Shown: one piece after another, positions 1 to 8,594 of the stretch
Position numbering within the stretch: position 1 is the first letter of the stretch
Layout of the letters: the number at the start of each line of letters is the position of its first letter
Source: Solirubrobacteraceae bacterium
GTDB taxonomy: Bacteria > Actinomycetota > Thermoleophilia > Solirubrobacterales > Solirubrobacteraceae
DNA length: 43,042 bases
Assembly (NCBI GenBank): GCA_017882405.1
Contig: JADGPO010000032.1
Location: forward strand, 1 to 43,042
Direction of reading: 5' to 3'
Made by a program: the position numbers and the translations under genes
The notes under the pieces: model-generated
Told to the model about the DNA's origin: nothing
The model's input: the letters and a program-made list of their open reading frames with translations, nothing else
Databases searched by the model: none

Positions 1-515
<515 letters not shown>

Positions 516-544
516 GTGGATTCAGTTGCTCCCTTTGGCGCGGC

Positions 545-1075
545 TTACGCCTGCGCGACTTGCTTTCTCAGTTGTTCCAGTCGGTTCTTGATCGAGGCGT
601 CGAGGATCACGTTGCCCACCCTCAGCGTCACGCCGCCCAGGATGTCGGGGTCCACCGTGGTGGACATCTCGATCTTGCGGTCGAACTGCTCGCCGATCCG
701 CTTGCCCAGGTGCTCCACGGTCGCCGAGTCCAGCTCGACGGCGCTGGTGATCTGCACCGGCAAGAGCCTCTTCGCCTCGTTCCACAGCGCGATGAACTCC
801 GTGCGGATGCGGAAGATCGCCGGCATCCGGTGGCGCTCGATCAGCGCCTGCAGGAAGTTGGCGAACGCGGGGTTGGCGTCGACGACGGCCCGCTCGAGAC
901 CGTCCTTCTTCTCCTGCGCCGAGAAGTACGGCGAGAAGAAGAAGGACGCCAGCTGGCGGTTCTCGTTCAAGGCGTCCGCGAACATGTCGAGCTGCTCGCG
1001 GATCTCGTCGAGCGAGTCGTGCTCAACCGCGACCTCGAACAGGGCGCGGGCGTAGACCCGAGCGATCTCCTCCAC
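545..1075 (-). CDS. atpH: ATP synthase F1 subunit delta
   Basis: 176-residue delta (OSCP-type) subunit, the stalk protein linking the b subunit to the top of the F1 alpha subunits. It has the family N-terminus EEIARVYARALFEVA, a helical N-terminal domain, and the conserved C-terminal block from about residue 138 (VDPDILGGVTLRVGNVILDAS) that ends in a helix rich in Leu and Arg. The length is normal for separate delta; there is no b-delta fusion of the mycobacterial kind. It starts with GTG directly after the atpF stop (TAA followed at once by GTG), so translation is probably coupled. Confidence 0.96.
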   Translation of the reverse strand: MEEIARVYARALFEVAVEHDSLDEIREQLDMFADALNENRQLASFFFSPYFSAQEKKDGLERAVVDANPAFANFLQALIERHRMPAIFRIRTEFIALWNEAKRLLPVQITSAVELDSATVEHLGKRIGEQFDRKIEMSTTVDPDILGGVTLRVGNVILDASIKNRLEQLRKQVAQA

Positions 1076-1621
1076 TTAGTTTCGACCCTCCGCACCGCTG
1101 AGGGCACTGAAGTCGAGCTCCGAGAGGGCATCCTCGACGAGCCGGCGCTGGTCGTCGTCGTTGAGGACCTTGCGCGTCACCTTCTCGGTGGCCATCACCG
1201 TGAGGTCGGCCACCTCGTGGCGGATCTCCGAGATCGCGCGGCGGGTCTCGGCCTCGATGTCACGCCGGGTCTGCTCCATCATCTGCTCGCGCTTGGCCCT
1301 GGCCTCCTCCTGAGCCTCACGCTCCTGGGCCTCGGCGGCGTTGCGCGCGCGAGTCACGATCTCGTCGGCCTGCTGGCGGGCTTCCTTGAGGCGCTCGCGG
1401 TACTCCGCGAGCAGCCGATCGGCCTCGGCCCGGATGCGCTCGGCGGCGTCGATCGACTCCTCGATCATCTTCTGCCGGCGGTCCAGCGCCTCGGAGATGC
1501 GCGGAAACACCAGCTTGGCCAGGATGTACATCGAGATCCCGAACAGCACCAGCGTCCAGACCATCAGCCCAACGTTGGGCGTGATCAGGAACGATCCGGA
1601 TGATGCGGCGGTCGCGGCCAT
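1076..1621 (-). CDS. atpF: ATP synthase Fo subunit b
   Basis: 181-residue peripheral-stalk subunit b. Starting at ATG 1621 gives MAATAASSGSFLITPNVGL, one membrane helix at about residues 18-38, then a long charged coiled coil rich in Glu, Arg and Ala (ERIRAEADRLLAEYRERLKEA). A longer reading to 1699 runs over atpE and gives a non-family N-terminus, so ATG 1621 is preferred: it shares one base with the atpE stop (TAATG), a common coupling arrangement. Part of the atp operon. Confidence 0.95.
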   Translation of the reverse strand: MAATAASSGSFLITPNVGLMVWTLVLFGISMYILAKLVFPRISEALDRRQKMIEESIDAAERIRAEADRLLAEYRERLKEARQQADEIVTRARNAAEAQEREAQEEARAKREQMMEQTRRDIEAETRRAISEIRHEVADLTVMATEKVTRKVLNDDDQRRLVEDALSELDFSALSGAEGRN

Positions 1622-1881
1622 TACTTGAGCACGTAGGAGATCAGGCCGGCCACCAGCCCATAGAAGAAGCACGCTTCCGTCAGGGCGAAGCCGAGCCACT
1701 GGATGCTGGTGATCTCGTCGCGCATCTCAGGCTGGCGCGTGACCGACTCGATCACCTTGCCGAAGATGATCCCGATGCCGACGCCGGCGCCAAGCGCGCC
1801 GAGTCCGCCCCCGATGCCGATCCCGAGACCGGCGCCAACCCCGGTGGACGCCGCAGCGAAGGCGAACAAATGATTAAGCAC
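1621..1881 (-). CDS. atpE: ATP synthase Fo subunit c
   Basis: 86-residue proteolipid forming the rotor ring. Two membrane helices (about 5-40 and 60-85) are joined by the polar loop RQPEMRDE. The ion-binding carboxylate is Glu69 in LTEACFFYGLV. The next residue is Ala and helix 1 has no Gln, so the Na+ signature is absent and H+ coupling is expected. Helix 1 is unusually glycine-rich, with about 13 Gly between residues 14 and 37, extending the normal GxGxG packing motif. The start is GTG at 1881 with AAAAAGGAG about 10 nt upstream. Confidence 0.97.
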   Translation of the reverse strand: MLNHLFAFAAASTGVGAGLGIGIGGGLGALGAGVGIGIIFGKVIESVTRQPEMRDEITSIQWLGFALTEACFFYGLVAGLISYVLK

Positions 1882-1902
1882 TTGGGGACAGCTCCTTTTT
1901 CG

Positions 1903-2790
1903 TTAGTGAGAAGACACCGCGCCACCGACGTAAATGGCGGCGAGCGTGGCGAAGATGAAGGCCTGCAGCGTGGCCACCAGGCCGAGCTCGAACAGGTAGA
2001 CGGCGATACCCACCGGCAGGGTGAACCAACCGAGGAAGCTCAGGCCGAGGATCACGGCCAGGCCCCCGGACATGAACAGGATGATCAGGTGCCCGGCGAG
2101 GATGTTGGCGAAGAGCCGGATCGTCAGCGAGATCAGGCGCATGAAGTTCGAGACGATCTCCAGCGGGGCGATCAGGAGCAGCATCGGGCCGTGCACGCCG
2201 GAGGGAATCAGGCTCTTGACATAGCCGATCGGGCCGTGGGCCCGCACCCCCACCCAGTTGAAGGAGACGAATACGACCAGCGCCAGGACGAGTGGCACGG
2301 AGATGTTGGCGGTCGCGGCGTACAGGGCGAACGACGGAATGTGGGCGCCGAAGATGTTGAACGTCTGCTCGCTGTTCGTCGGCAGGGGGATGTACCCGAC
2401 GAGGTTGCAGAACCAGATGAACAGAAACAGGGCGCCGATGAACGGAAACCACTTGGCCGCCATCGAGTCGTCCATGTTTCCGCGGGTGATGTTCTCGCGC
2501 ATCAGCGAGAACAGCACCTCGACCGCCGTCTGCACCTTGTTGGGCCGGTCGTGCATCCGCCCGGCGATCCACACCATCGTGACGATCGTGAGGATCGTCG
2601 AGATGAACAGGTAGAGGACCGCCCGGTTGATGCTGAACACGCCGAGGTCGACCCAGTTGATGAGCTGGAACTCATTCTGGATCTGGAAGACGTTGTTCTT
2701 GTGGCCGAAGCCGAAGATGACAACCAGCAGCGCGATCCCGAGGACGTAGAAGCCCAGGACGCCGTAGAAGACCTTGCGTGTGTTGCTCAT
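1903..2790 (-). CDS. atpB: ATP synthase Fo subunit a
   Basis: 295-residue stator subunit a that forms the proton half-channels. About six membrane segments are visible. The essential arginine is Arg225 in the hallmark motif RLFANILAGH (225-234), and the last helices carry FELGLVATLQAFIF with the usual Glu and Gln. Its start overlaps the stop of the upstream AtpI-like gene (ATGA, 2787-2790), and atpE follows after 21 bp. Nothing is missing compared with functional family members. Confidence 0.97.
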   Translation of the reverse strand: MSNTRKVFYGVLGFYVLGIALLVVIFGFGHKNNVFQIQNEFQLINWVDLGVFSINRAVLYLFISTILTIVTMVWIAGRMHDRPNKVQTAVEVLFSLMRENITRGNMDDSMAAKWFPFIGALFLFIWFCNLVGYIPLPTNSEQTFNIFGAHIPSFALYAATANISVPLVLALVVFVSFNWVGVRAHGPIGYVKSLIPSGVHGPMLLLIAPLEIVSNFMRLISLTIRLFANILAGHLIILFMSGGLAVILGLSFLGWFTLPVGIAVYLFELGLVATLQAFIFATLAAIYVGGAVSSH

Positions 2791-3191
2791 CGTGACCTCG
2801 TACGAGGGGCTGCCGGGCGGCGCCTCGAGGACGGCCGCGGACGGCTGAAGGCGCTCGAGACCAGCTGGGCGGTGAAGGCGAACACGATCACCGCCAGCGC
2901 GGTCAGACCGGCATCCTGTCCATCTGACTTGCGCACCAGGATCACCACGATCGCCAGCGTGAACAGCCGTCCGAGCATGTAGCCCATGCGCACGCCGATC
3001 TGGCGGTTGGCGTCCGGCGTCGCGTTGGCATAACGGTCAACCCCTACCCCGAGCGCACGCAGCGCTATCCAAACGCCCGCGGCGATTCCGTAGCCCGAGA
3101 GGGGGATGCCCATCAGCAGCATAATCGGAGCCGCCACGACGATGAGCACGACGTCCATGTAGCCGAGCACCGTGAGCGGTTGCTCAGACAT
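2787..3191 (-). CDS. AtpI-like small membrane protein of the ATP synthase operon
   Basis: 134-residue protein with about four hydrophobic segments (VLGYMDVVLIVVAAPIML, IAAGVWIALRALGVG, LGRLFTLAIVVILV, LTALAVIVFAFTAQLV) and a basic, Ser/Pro/Arg-rich cytosolic tail. Position directly upstream of atpB and the topology match the ATP synthase subunit I family, which assists c-ring assembly or Mg2+ supply; sequence similarity is weak, so the call rests mostly on context. ATG 3191 (MSEQPLTV) is preferred to a TTG at 3212 because it reduces the overlap with the upstream gene to 8 bp. The ATGA overlap with atpB suggests coupling. Confidence 0.75.
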   Translation of the reverse strand: MSEQPLTVLGYMDVVLIVVAAPIMLLMGIPLSGYGIAAGVWIALRALGVGVDRYANATPDANRQIGVRMGYMLGRLFTLAIVVILVRKSDGQDAGLTALAVIVFAFTAQLVSSAFSRPRPSSRRRPAAPRTRSR

Positions 3192-3390
3192 CACGGAAGC
3201 GCTTAGCGACAACTCGCATCCCTACCAGGAATCCGATCAGGAAGCCGACGATCGCCAGCGGCACGACCGCTCCCAGCAGCGCGCCGATGCCCGCGCCGGC
3301 CGCCGCCCACATGAAGTTCACCGAGAGCATCAAGGCTCCGGCTCCGGCCACGTCCCGACCGGTGACCGGCGGACGACTGCTGTTCCTCAT
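3184..3390 (-). CDS. AtpZ/AtpI family protein
   Basis: 68-residue protein with two hydrophobic segments, GALMLSVNFMWAAAGAGIGALLG and VPLAIVGFLIGFLVGMRVV, ending in a basic tail. Small two-helix glycine-rich proteins of this kind (AtpZ, annotated as F0F1-ATPase subunit) precede atpI and atpB in many atp operons. It is the first gene of the operon here; ATG 3390 has a weak AAGAAG-type ribosome site about 15 nt upstream. Functional assignment is by family topology and position. Confidence 0.72.
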   Translation of the reverse strand: MRNSSRPPVTGRDVAGAGALMLSVNFMWAAAGAGIGALLGAVVPLAIVGFLIGFLVGMRVVAKRFRDV

Positions 3391-3551
3391 GTTGTCTGCC
3401 GACGCTTCTTCTCAAGCTGAGCTACTGGGTTGGGGCCGCGTAGGGTAGCGGCGCGACTGAGCAGGCGCTGCCCGAAGGTCAGGCGCCCGAAAATGCGGCC
3501 GTGCCACCACCGGATAGGGTAGTGGAGCGCCGCCAAAAGGTTAGTTGTAGG
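3391..3551. promoter_or_regulatory. Intergenic region upstream of the atp operon
   Basis: 160 bp without a gene between the start of the atp operon and the end of the next gene. Read leftward it contains two TACCCT boxes (3521-3516 and 3447-3442) that fit the actinobacterial -10 pattern TANNNT. The same hexamer lies just upstream of ggt elsewhere in this window. I see no convincing -35 at the right distance from either, so only the region, not an exact promoter, is claimed. Confidence 0.35.
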
Positions 3552-5249
3552 TTAGCGTGCCGGCGCCGGCAACCGCGGCCTCCCGGGCGCCACGGGGACG
3601 CGCTCCAGCGGCTTGGGCAACTGCCCCTCGGCCCACATCGCGGCTAGGCCGGCGCGCGGCAGCCCCAGCGCCCCTTCGTAGACCAGGTAGCGGGGCTCCC
3701 AGCGCGGAAAGAACTTGGCGTTGAAGCGATACAGGCTCTCGATCTGGAAGAACGGGTTGCCGAGCGCGATCAGCTTCCCGAGCGCGCGCTCGCTGGCGCG
3801 CTGGGGGCTGTGCAGCCACTTGGCGAACGCCGCGAAGTTCAGCGACATCTCCTCCACGCCGCGCTCGCGCAGCAGCTGCACCGCCCTGACGACCATGAAC
3901 TCGGTCAGGCCGTTGGGGGTCCCGGGATCGCGGCGCATGAACGACAGCGACATCGCCGCCCGTCCGTAGCAGGGGACGAAATGCAGGACGCCGCGGATCG
4001 GGCGGTCGGGGTCGGACTCATCCCGGGCCAGCACGACCAGCGTGTCGGCGTCGTGCTCGGAGCGGATCGAGTCCATCGCCATCGAGAACCCGCGCTCGGG
4101 CGCACCCTCGCGACCGCGCTCCAGCACCGCCTCCACGGCGGCCGTGGTCGCCGCATCGAGCTCGCTGACGGCGTGCAGTTGCGAGCTGAATCCTGCCTTC
4201 TCCAGGCGGCTGACCGACTGGCGGACCTTGCGGATCGGCCGTCCCTCCAGCGAGAACTGCAGCAGGTCGAGGACCGCCTCGTCGCCGAGATACAGCGTGC
4301 GCAGCCCCAGTCGCTCGTACAGCGGGAGCAGACGCTCGGAGGCGCCGACCGCACCCAGCCGCAGTCCGCGGAGGTCGGCGAAGGCCCGCACCTGCGTCAG
4401 CAGGTCGGCGAGCGCGGCGTCCGGTCCGACCGGATCACCAGACAGCAGCAGCACGCCGTTCTCCACCCGGTAGCCCACGAACGCGGAGCGGTCGGCGCTG
4501 AAGAAGTAGTGCTTGTCGGCGCGCAGCTTGAAGAACGACAGCGTGTCGGAACCGTGGGCGCGCACCAGCCCGGCGGCGGCGCCGCGCGCGGCGCTGCCCG
4601 GGAGCGCACGCGGGCCGGCGAGCGGGCGAAAGATCGCATAGGCGATCGCCATCAGCGTGCCGACCTCGATCCCGTGCACGATCGCCGCCAGGGGCAGATG
4701 ATGCAGGTGCAGCTGCCCGGGCGCCCAGCGCAGCAGGTCCCAGGTCTCGCGGGCCACCGAGGTCAGCGACGGATGGCCCTGGGACGCCCACGCCGCCGCG
4801 CCGGACAGAGCCAGTCCCAGCGCGCCGATCAACGGCACCCGCCACACCGCCGAGCGCACCGTGATCGCGTCGTGGTCGACGCCGAAGGCGGACCGGCCGC
4901 GCGCCAGCCCGGCGGCCGTAAGCCACGTGATCGCGGTCTCCTCGAAGTCCAGCCCCTTGAGCAGGTCCAGCAGGCCCAGCAGGAGCATCAGCGCGATCGC
5001 CGCCTGCCAGGCCCGCCGCCGTCGCTTGAACAGGTACGGCGCCACCAACAGGAGCGCCATTCCGGTCGGCAGCGCGAACGCGTGCAGCAGCCGCACCGCC
5101 TCCACCGGCTCGAAGTCCAGCAGCAGGTGCCCGCGCCAGCGTATGTCGGGCGTGAGCGCGGAGGCGACGTTGATCGCTCCCACCAGCGCGGCGGCCAGGG
5201 CGGCGAGCGTGGGCGTCAGACGCGCGATGCGGGTGGAGGTCGTCGTCAC
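3552..5249 (-). CDS. DUF2156 / lysyl-phosphatidylglycerol synthase-like membrane protein
   Basis: 565-residue protein. The N-terminal 210 residues are hydrophobic with about five membrane helices. From about residue 230 it carries the DUF2156 (LPG synthase C-terminal) fold, recognisable from DTLSFFKLRADKHYFFSADR, VGYRVENGVLLLSGDPVGP and a GNAT-like region ending NPFFQIESLYRFNAKFFPRW. The domain in MprF transfers lysine from Lys-tRNA to phosphatidylglycerol; in MprF and LysX it sits after a membrane part as here. No lysyl-tRNA synthetase domain is fused. Substrate is not decidable from sequence. GTG start at 5249; a monocistronic gene with 91 bp to the MerR gene upstream. Confidence 0.8.
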   Translation of the reverse strand: MTTTSTRIARLTPTLAALAAALVGAINVASALTPDIRWRGHLLLDFEPVEAVRLLHAFALPTGMALLLVAPYLFKRRRRAWQAAIALMLLLGLLDLLKGLDFEETAITWLTAAGLARGRSAFGVDHDAITVRSAVWRVPLIGALGLALSGAAAWASQGHPSLTSVARETWDLLRWAPGQLHLHHLPLAAIVHGIEVGTLMAIAYAIFRPLAGPRALPGSAARGAAAGLVRAHGSDTLSFFKLRADKHYFFSADRSAFVGYRVENGVLLLSGDPVGPDAALADLLTQVRAFADLRGLRLGAVGASERLLPLYERLGLRTLYLGDEAVLDLLQFSLEGRPIRKVRQSVSRLEKAGFSSQLHAVSELDAATTAAVEAVLERGREGAPERGFSMAMDSIRSEHDADTLVVLARDESDPDRPIRGVLHFVPCYGRAAMSLSFMRRDPGTPNGLTEFMVVRAVQLLRERGVEEMSLNFAAFAKWLHSPQRASERALGKLIALGNPFFQIESLYRFNAKFFPRWEPRYLVYEGALGLPRAGLAAMWAEGQLPKPLERVPVAPGRPRLPAPAR

Positions 5250-5340
5250 AGGGGGTAACCGCCGCCCCGATGCGGTCGCAGTCGGGACAGCGGGGGAAAG
5301 TACGTCTTCGCCGCCGTCTGGTTACTTGCCCCGCGTCGGC

Positions 5341-5787
5341 TCAGGCCGTCGCCAGCTCCGCGATCCGCGTGGCCACCAGCTTCTGCTTGTCCTCCAGCTC
5401 GGTGGCCAGCTCGGAGAGCTCGGACAGCCGGCTGCGCACCAGCTTCAGCTGGGTGGCGATGTGGTGGCCCAGCTCCTCGAGAATGCGCCGGCGCTCGGCG
5501 GGGGCCTCGGTCTGCTGGAGCTCGGCCCGCAGGTGAGCCCGGGCGCTCTCGGCCTCCAGCAGGTCGCGCAGCTGGTCCAGCGAGAGTCCCAGCAGGTCGC
5601 GCAGGCGGATGATCTCCCGCACGCGATCGACGTCGGCCTCGCTGTAGGCGCGATGCTTGCCCTGCACCCGCTCGCTGCCCCCGCCCAGCAGCCCGATCTC
5701 CTCGTAGTAGCGGATCGTGCGCGGCGTGGTGCCCGTCAGCTCGGCCAACTCGCCGATCCGCAGGCTCCGCTCGGCGGTGGCGCTCAT
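5341..5787 (-). CDS. MerR family transcriptional regulator
   Basis: 148-residue regulator. Residues 9-75 are the winged-helix DNA-binding domain with the MerR hallmark LRIGELAELTGTTPRTIRYY followed by EEIGLL; residues 85-145 are a Leu/Glu-rich dimerisation coiled coil. There is no cysteine pattern for metal binding, so an organic effector or none is likely. ATG 5787 overlaps the exporter stop by ATGA (5784-5787), so both come from one transcript. This fits a MerR-controlled drug exporter that is co-expressed with its regulator; the probable operator is at 7366-7387. Confidence 0.93.
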   Translation of the reverse strand: MSATAERSLRIGELAELTGTTPRTIRYYEEIGLLGGGSERVQGKHRAYSEADVDRVREIIRLRDLLGLSLDQLRDLLEAESARAHLRAELQQTEAPAERRRILEELGHHIATQLKLVRSRLSELSELATELEDKQKLVATRIAELATA

Positions 5788-7280
5788 GACAATGCCGCCT
5801 GGGGCTCGCGTTGGGCCTGCACCGGCTCGGCCTCGGCGTCGTTGGCTGCCGGGCCCTCGCCGGCGACGTGCTTCGGCCGGGCGGCGGAGATCGCCGCGCC
5901 GACCAGCGAGACGCCGGCCAGACACCACAGGGCGACGTGCATGTTGGACAGGAACGGCACCAGCTGGGCGTTGGAGATGTGGTTGGCCACACCCGAGAAG
6001 ACCGCGAACAGCACGTTCTTGGGCACCGAGGAGGTGACCACGGCCAGCACGAACGCGATCGAGATCACGGCGCCGGTGTTCTGCACCAGCACTCGGGCGC
6101 CCGCCGCGATCCCCCGGCGGTGCGGGGCGACCACGCCCATCATCGCCGCGGTATTGGGCGAGTTGAACATGCCGGACCCGACGCCGACGACGAACATGTA
6201 GATGCCGGGCCACACGTAGCTGGTGTCACGACCGAGCATGGTCATCAGCGCCAGGCCGACGGCGGTGACCAGCATGCCCAGCACGGCCAGCGTGCGCGAG
6301 CCGCGGCGGTCCGCCCACACGCCGGCGAGCGGCGAGGCGATCAGCATGCCGAGCGCCAGCGGGGCCAGCTTGATGCCGGCGAGGATCGGCGAGTCGCCCT
6401 GCACGCCCTGGAAGTAGAAGACGAACACGAACATCAGCGCAAAGCGCGCCAGGCCGTTGGCAAAGGCCGCGCCCGAGGCGGTGGCGAATAGGCGGTTGCG
6501 GAAGATGCTGAGGTCGAGCATCGGCGCCTTGTGGCGGCTCTCGATCAGCACGAACAGCGGCAGCAGCACCGCGCCGATGATCAGCGAGGGAATGACGAGA
6601 GACGAGGTCCAGCCGGAGATGCCGCCCTTGGAGATGCCGTAGACAATCCCGGTGAGCCCGATCAGGAAGGTGATCGTACCCAGAAAATCGAAGGAGCGGT
6701 CCTCGGAGCGACCGGTGATCTCGTGCAGCACCTGCCAGGCCCAGAAGCTGCCCAGCAGAGCGAACGGCACGTTGAACCAGAACACCCAGTGCCACGAGAT
6801 GCCCACCAGCGCGCCGCCCAGCACCGGTCCGATGACCAGGCCGACGGCCGCGACCATCGTGTTGGTGCCCATCGCGACGCCCAGTTCCTCCTTGGGGAAC
6901 GCGTCGGTGACGATCGCCGCCGAGTTGGCGAACAGGAACGCTCCGCCGATGCCCTGCAGGATCCGCCACAGGATCAGCTCGGTGCCGCTGCCGGCAAAAC
7001 CGGCGCCCAGAGAAGCTGCCGCAAACAGCAGGAATCCCCCCACGTAGGCCTTCTTGCGCCCGAACTGATCAGACAGGCGGCCGGCGCTGAGCACCAGCAC
7101 GGTGGAGGCGATCATGTACACGAGGATCACCCAGACGAGCTCGAGCAGGCTGGTGTGCAGGCTGCGCTCGAGGTCGGGCAGGGCGATGATCAGCGTGCCG
7201 GAGTTGATCGTGGCCAGCAGCATGCCGAGGCTCGTGCACGACAGCGCCCACCACTTGTACGAACCGTGCTCGGCATTCAC
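5784..7280 (-). CDS. MFS transporter, DHA2 (EmrB/QacA) drug exporter family
   Basis: 498-residue, about 14-helix proton-coupled exporter. It shows the loop 2-3 motif A GRLSDQFGRKKA (residues 67-78), the motif-C-like run GLVIGPVLGGALVG, and long hydrophobic spans throughout. The C-terminal 35 residues are charged and polar. The start is uncertain: GTG 7280 gives the family-like VNAEHGSYKWWALSCTSLG, while a TTG at 7337 has AGAGAAAG upstream; an ATG at 7406 would place the start above the operator and is unlikely. Paired with the downstream MerR gene, it is likely an inducible multidrug or antibiotic efflux pump. Confidence 0.92.
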   Translation of the reverse strand: MNAEHGSYKWWALSCTSLGMLLATINSGTLIIALPDLERSLHTSLLELVWVILVYMIASTVLVLSAGRLSDQFGRKKAYVGGFLLFAAASLGAGFAGSGTELILWRILQGIGGAFLFANSAAIVTDAFPKEELGVAMGTNTMVAAVGLVIGPVLGGALVGISWHWVFWFNVPFALLGSFWAWQVLHEITGRSEDRSFDFLGTITFLIGLTGIVYGISKGGISGWTSSLVIPSLIIGAVLLPLFVLIESRHKAPMLDLSIFRNRLFATASGAAFANGLARFALMFVFVFYFQGVQGDSPILAGIKLAPLALGMLIASPLAGVWADRRGSRTLAVLGMLVTAVGLALMTMLGRDTSYVWPGIYMFVVGVGSGMFNSPNTAAMMGVVAPHRRGIAAGARVLVQNTGAVISIAFVLAVVTSSVPKNVLFAVFSGVANHISNAQLVPFLSNMHVALWCLAGVSLVGAAISAARPKHVAGEGPAANDAEAEPVQAQREPQAALS

Positions 7281-7365
7281 GCCGATGCGGCGCCGACGTC
7301 CATCGGCCGTTGTCGAGGGAGCTTTGAGGGCTGACAAGGGGAGTTCCGCTTTCTCTTGCAATCTG

Positions 7366-7387
7366 ATTCTTACGTAAACGTCAGAAT
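7366..7387. promoter_or_regulatory. Palindromic operator upstream of the MFS-MerR operon
   Basis: Inverted repeat with 10-bp arms ATTCTTACGT and ACGTCAGAAT around a 2-bp AA spacer; 9 of 10 arm positions pair. Length and AT-rich character in a GC-rich region fit a MerR-family dimer site, and the only gene set downstream is the exporter-MerR pair. I infer it is the autoregulated operator. No clear -35/-10 pair with the 19-bp MerR spacing could be fixed. Confidence 0.6.
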
Positions 7388-7407
7388 AGCACGATTCAGC
7401 GGTCATC

Positions 7408-7431
7408 GGAACGGGCGTTCCGGCCCGTTCC
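7408..7431 (-). terminator. Hairpin downstream of the Ca2+/H+ antiporter gene
   Basis: Perfect 9-bp stem GGAACGGGC / GCCCGTTCC with a 6-nt loop, starting 3 bp after the antiporter stop codon. There is no T-run, which is common for terminators in high-GC actinobacteria. It separates the antiporter from the exporter operon promoter. Confidence 0.5.
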
Positions 7432-7434
7432 GCC

Positions 7435-8415
7435 TCACTCGAACGCCGCGACCGTCGCCAGGATCACGAACGCTGCGACCAATGCCGCCCCCTCGAACGG
7501 CGTCGCCTCTCCGTCGCCGGTGATCTGCCAGATGATGATCGCCGTGCCGAGCAGCGCACCGGTATAGACGGGTGCCAGCGCGAAGGTCAGCGGCGTCACG
7601 GTCAGCAGCGAGACCAGCACCAGCAGCGGGAACAGGAAGGCGGCCACCTGGGCGACGGAGTTCTTGACCACCGAGATCGCCAGCTCGTGCTGGCCCTTGT
7701 GGGCCAGCACCACGCCGACGGCATGCTCCACGGCGTTGCCGGCGATCGCCACGATCACCAGCCCGGCGAACGGCTTGGAGATGCCGGTGCTCTTGATCGT
7801 CGGCTCCAGGGCGTGCACGAACCAGTCCGACACGAACGCCGCCGCCAGGCCCGAGAGCACGAGCAGGACGAGGCTGGAGCCGGTTGAGAGCCGCGCCTTC
7901 TCCACCGGGCTATCGCTGGCCTGCTCGGTGGTCAAATACTGGCGTACCCAGAACCCGTACACGGCGAGGATCGCCACCGCGCTGACGATCGAGATCGTCT
8001 TGATGTGGTGGCTGGCGTGATCGTTGGACGAGTCGGCCAGCGCCACGAGCACGATGATGAAGCTGGCGATCAGCAGCAGCGTCGCGGTGTCATTGGGCAG
8101 GCGCGGACTGAAGCGCATGATCCGATCCGGCTCGCGCAGGGAGCCGGCGATGAGCACCAGCCCCAACACGAGCAGCGCATTGACCAGGATCGAGCCGAGG
8201 ATCGCCGTCTCGGCGACGATCTTCTCCCCGGCGTTGAGCGCGAAGATGACGACGAAGAACTCGGGCAGGTTGCCCAGCGTCGATTGCATCAGCCCGGTGA
8301 CCGCGGGGCCGAAGCGCTGGCCGACCTGCTCGGTGGAGAACGACACGATCCACGCTCCCCCGGCCAGCGCCAGCCCGGCCACCACGAACGCGGCGACGTG
8401 CGGGACAGCGCTCAC
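7435..8415 (-). CDS. Calcium/proton exchanger (CaCA family)
   Basis: At least 326 residues. The two inverted alpha repeats are clear: alpha-1 STLGNLPEFFVVIFALNAG with GSILVNALLVLG, and alpha-2 VIVAIAGNAVEHAVGVVLA with VKNSVAQVAAF; their acidic and Asn residues bind Ca2+. About ten membrane helices. The GTG at 8415 is the first ordinary start, but the frame stays open upstream to an amber codon at 8505-8503 and that stretch (LTRSERVGLVGVAVLTILAG) looks like the family's first membrane helix. The real start is therefore probably CTG 8496 or another non-standard codon. Role: export of Ca2+ driven by H+ influx. Confidence 0.88.
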   Translation of the reverse strand: MSAVPHVAAFVVAGLALAGGAWIVSFSTEQVGQRFGPAVTGLMQSTLGNLPEFFVVIFALNAGEKIVAETAILGSILVNALLVLGLVLIAGSLREPDRIMRFSPRLPNDTATLLLIASFIIVLVALADSSNDHASHHIKTISIVSAVAILAVYGFWVRQYLTTEQASDSPVEKARLSTGSSLVLLVLSGLAAAFVSDWFVHALEPTIKSTGISKPFAGLVIVAIAGNAVEHAVGVVLAHKGQHELAISVVKNSVAQVAAFLFPLLVLVSLLTVTPLTFALAPVYTGALLGTAIIIWQITGDGEATPFEGAALVAAFVILATVAAFE

Positions 8416-8594
8416 ATATCGGGCGATGCCGGCGAGGATGGTGAGGACCGCGACCCCGACCAGGCCGACGCGCTCGCTCCGTGTCAGGCCCGCCAGGATC
8501 CTCTACCTGCCGGTCATCACGGTGTCGTCGTCGGAGTACGCCGGCGCACAGCAGCACAGCAGCACGAGCCGGCCCGGCCCGAGGTTGGCCTTGT

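Noticed and set aside
1621..1881. Na+-dependent ATP synthase
   Set aside because: The c subunit has Ala after the key Glu and no Gln in helix 1, so the known Na+ ligand set is missing.
1600..2982. Long plus-strand frame opposite the atp operon
   Set aside because: Composition is rich in Arg, Asp, His and Gln with no domain, the usual mirror of high-GC genes; it lies wholly opposite atpB, atpE and atpI.
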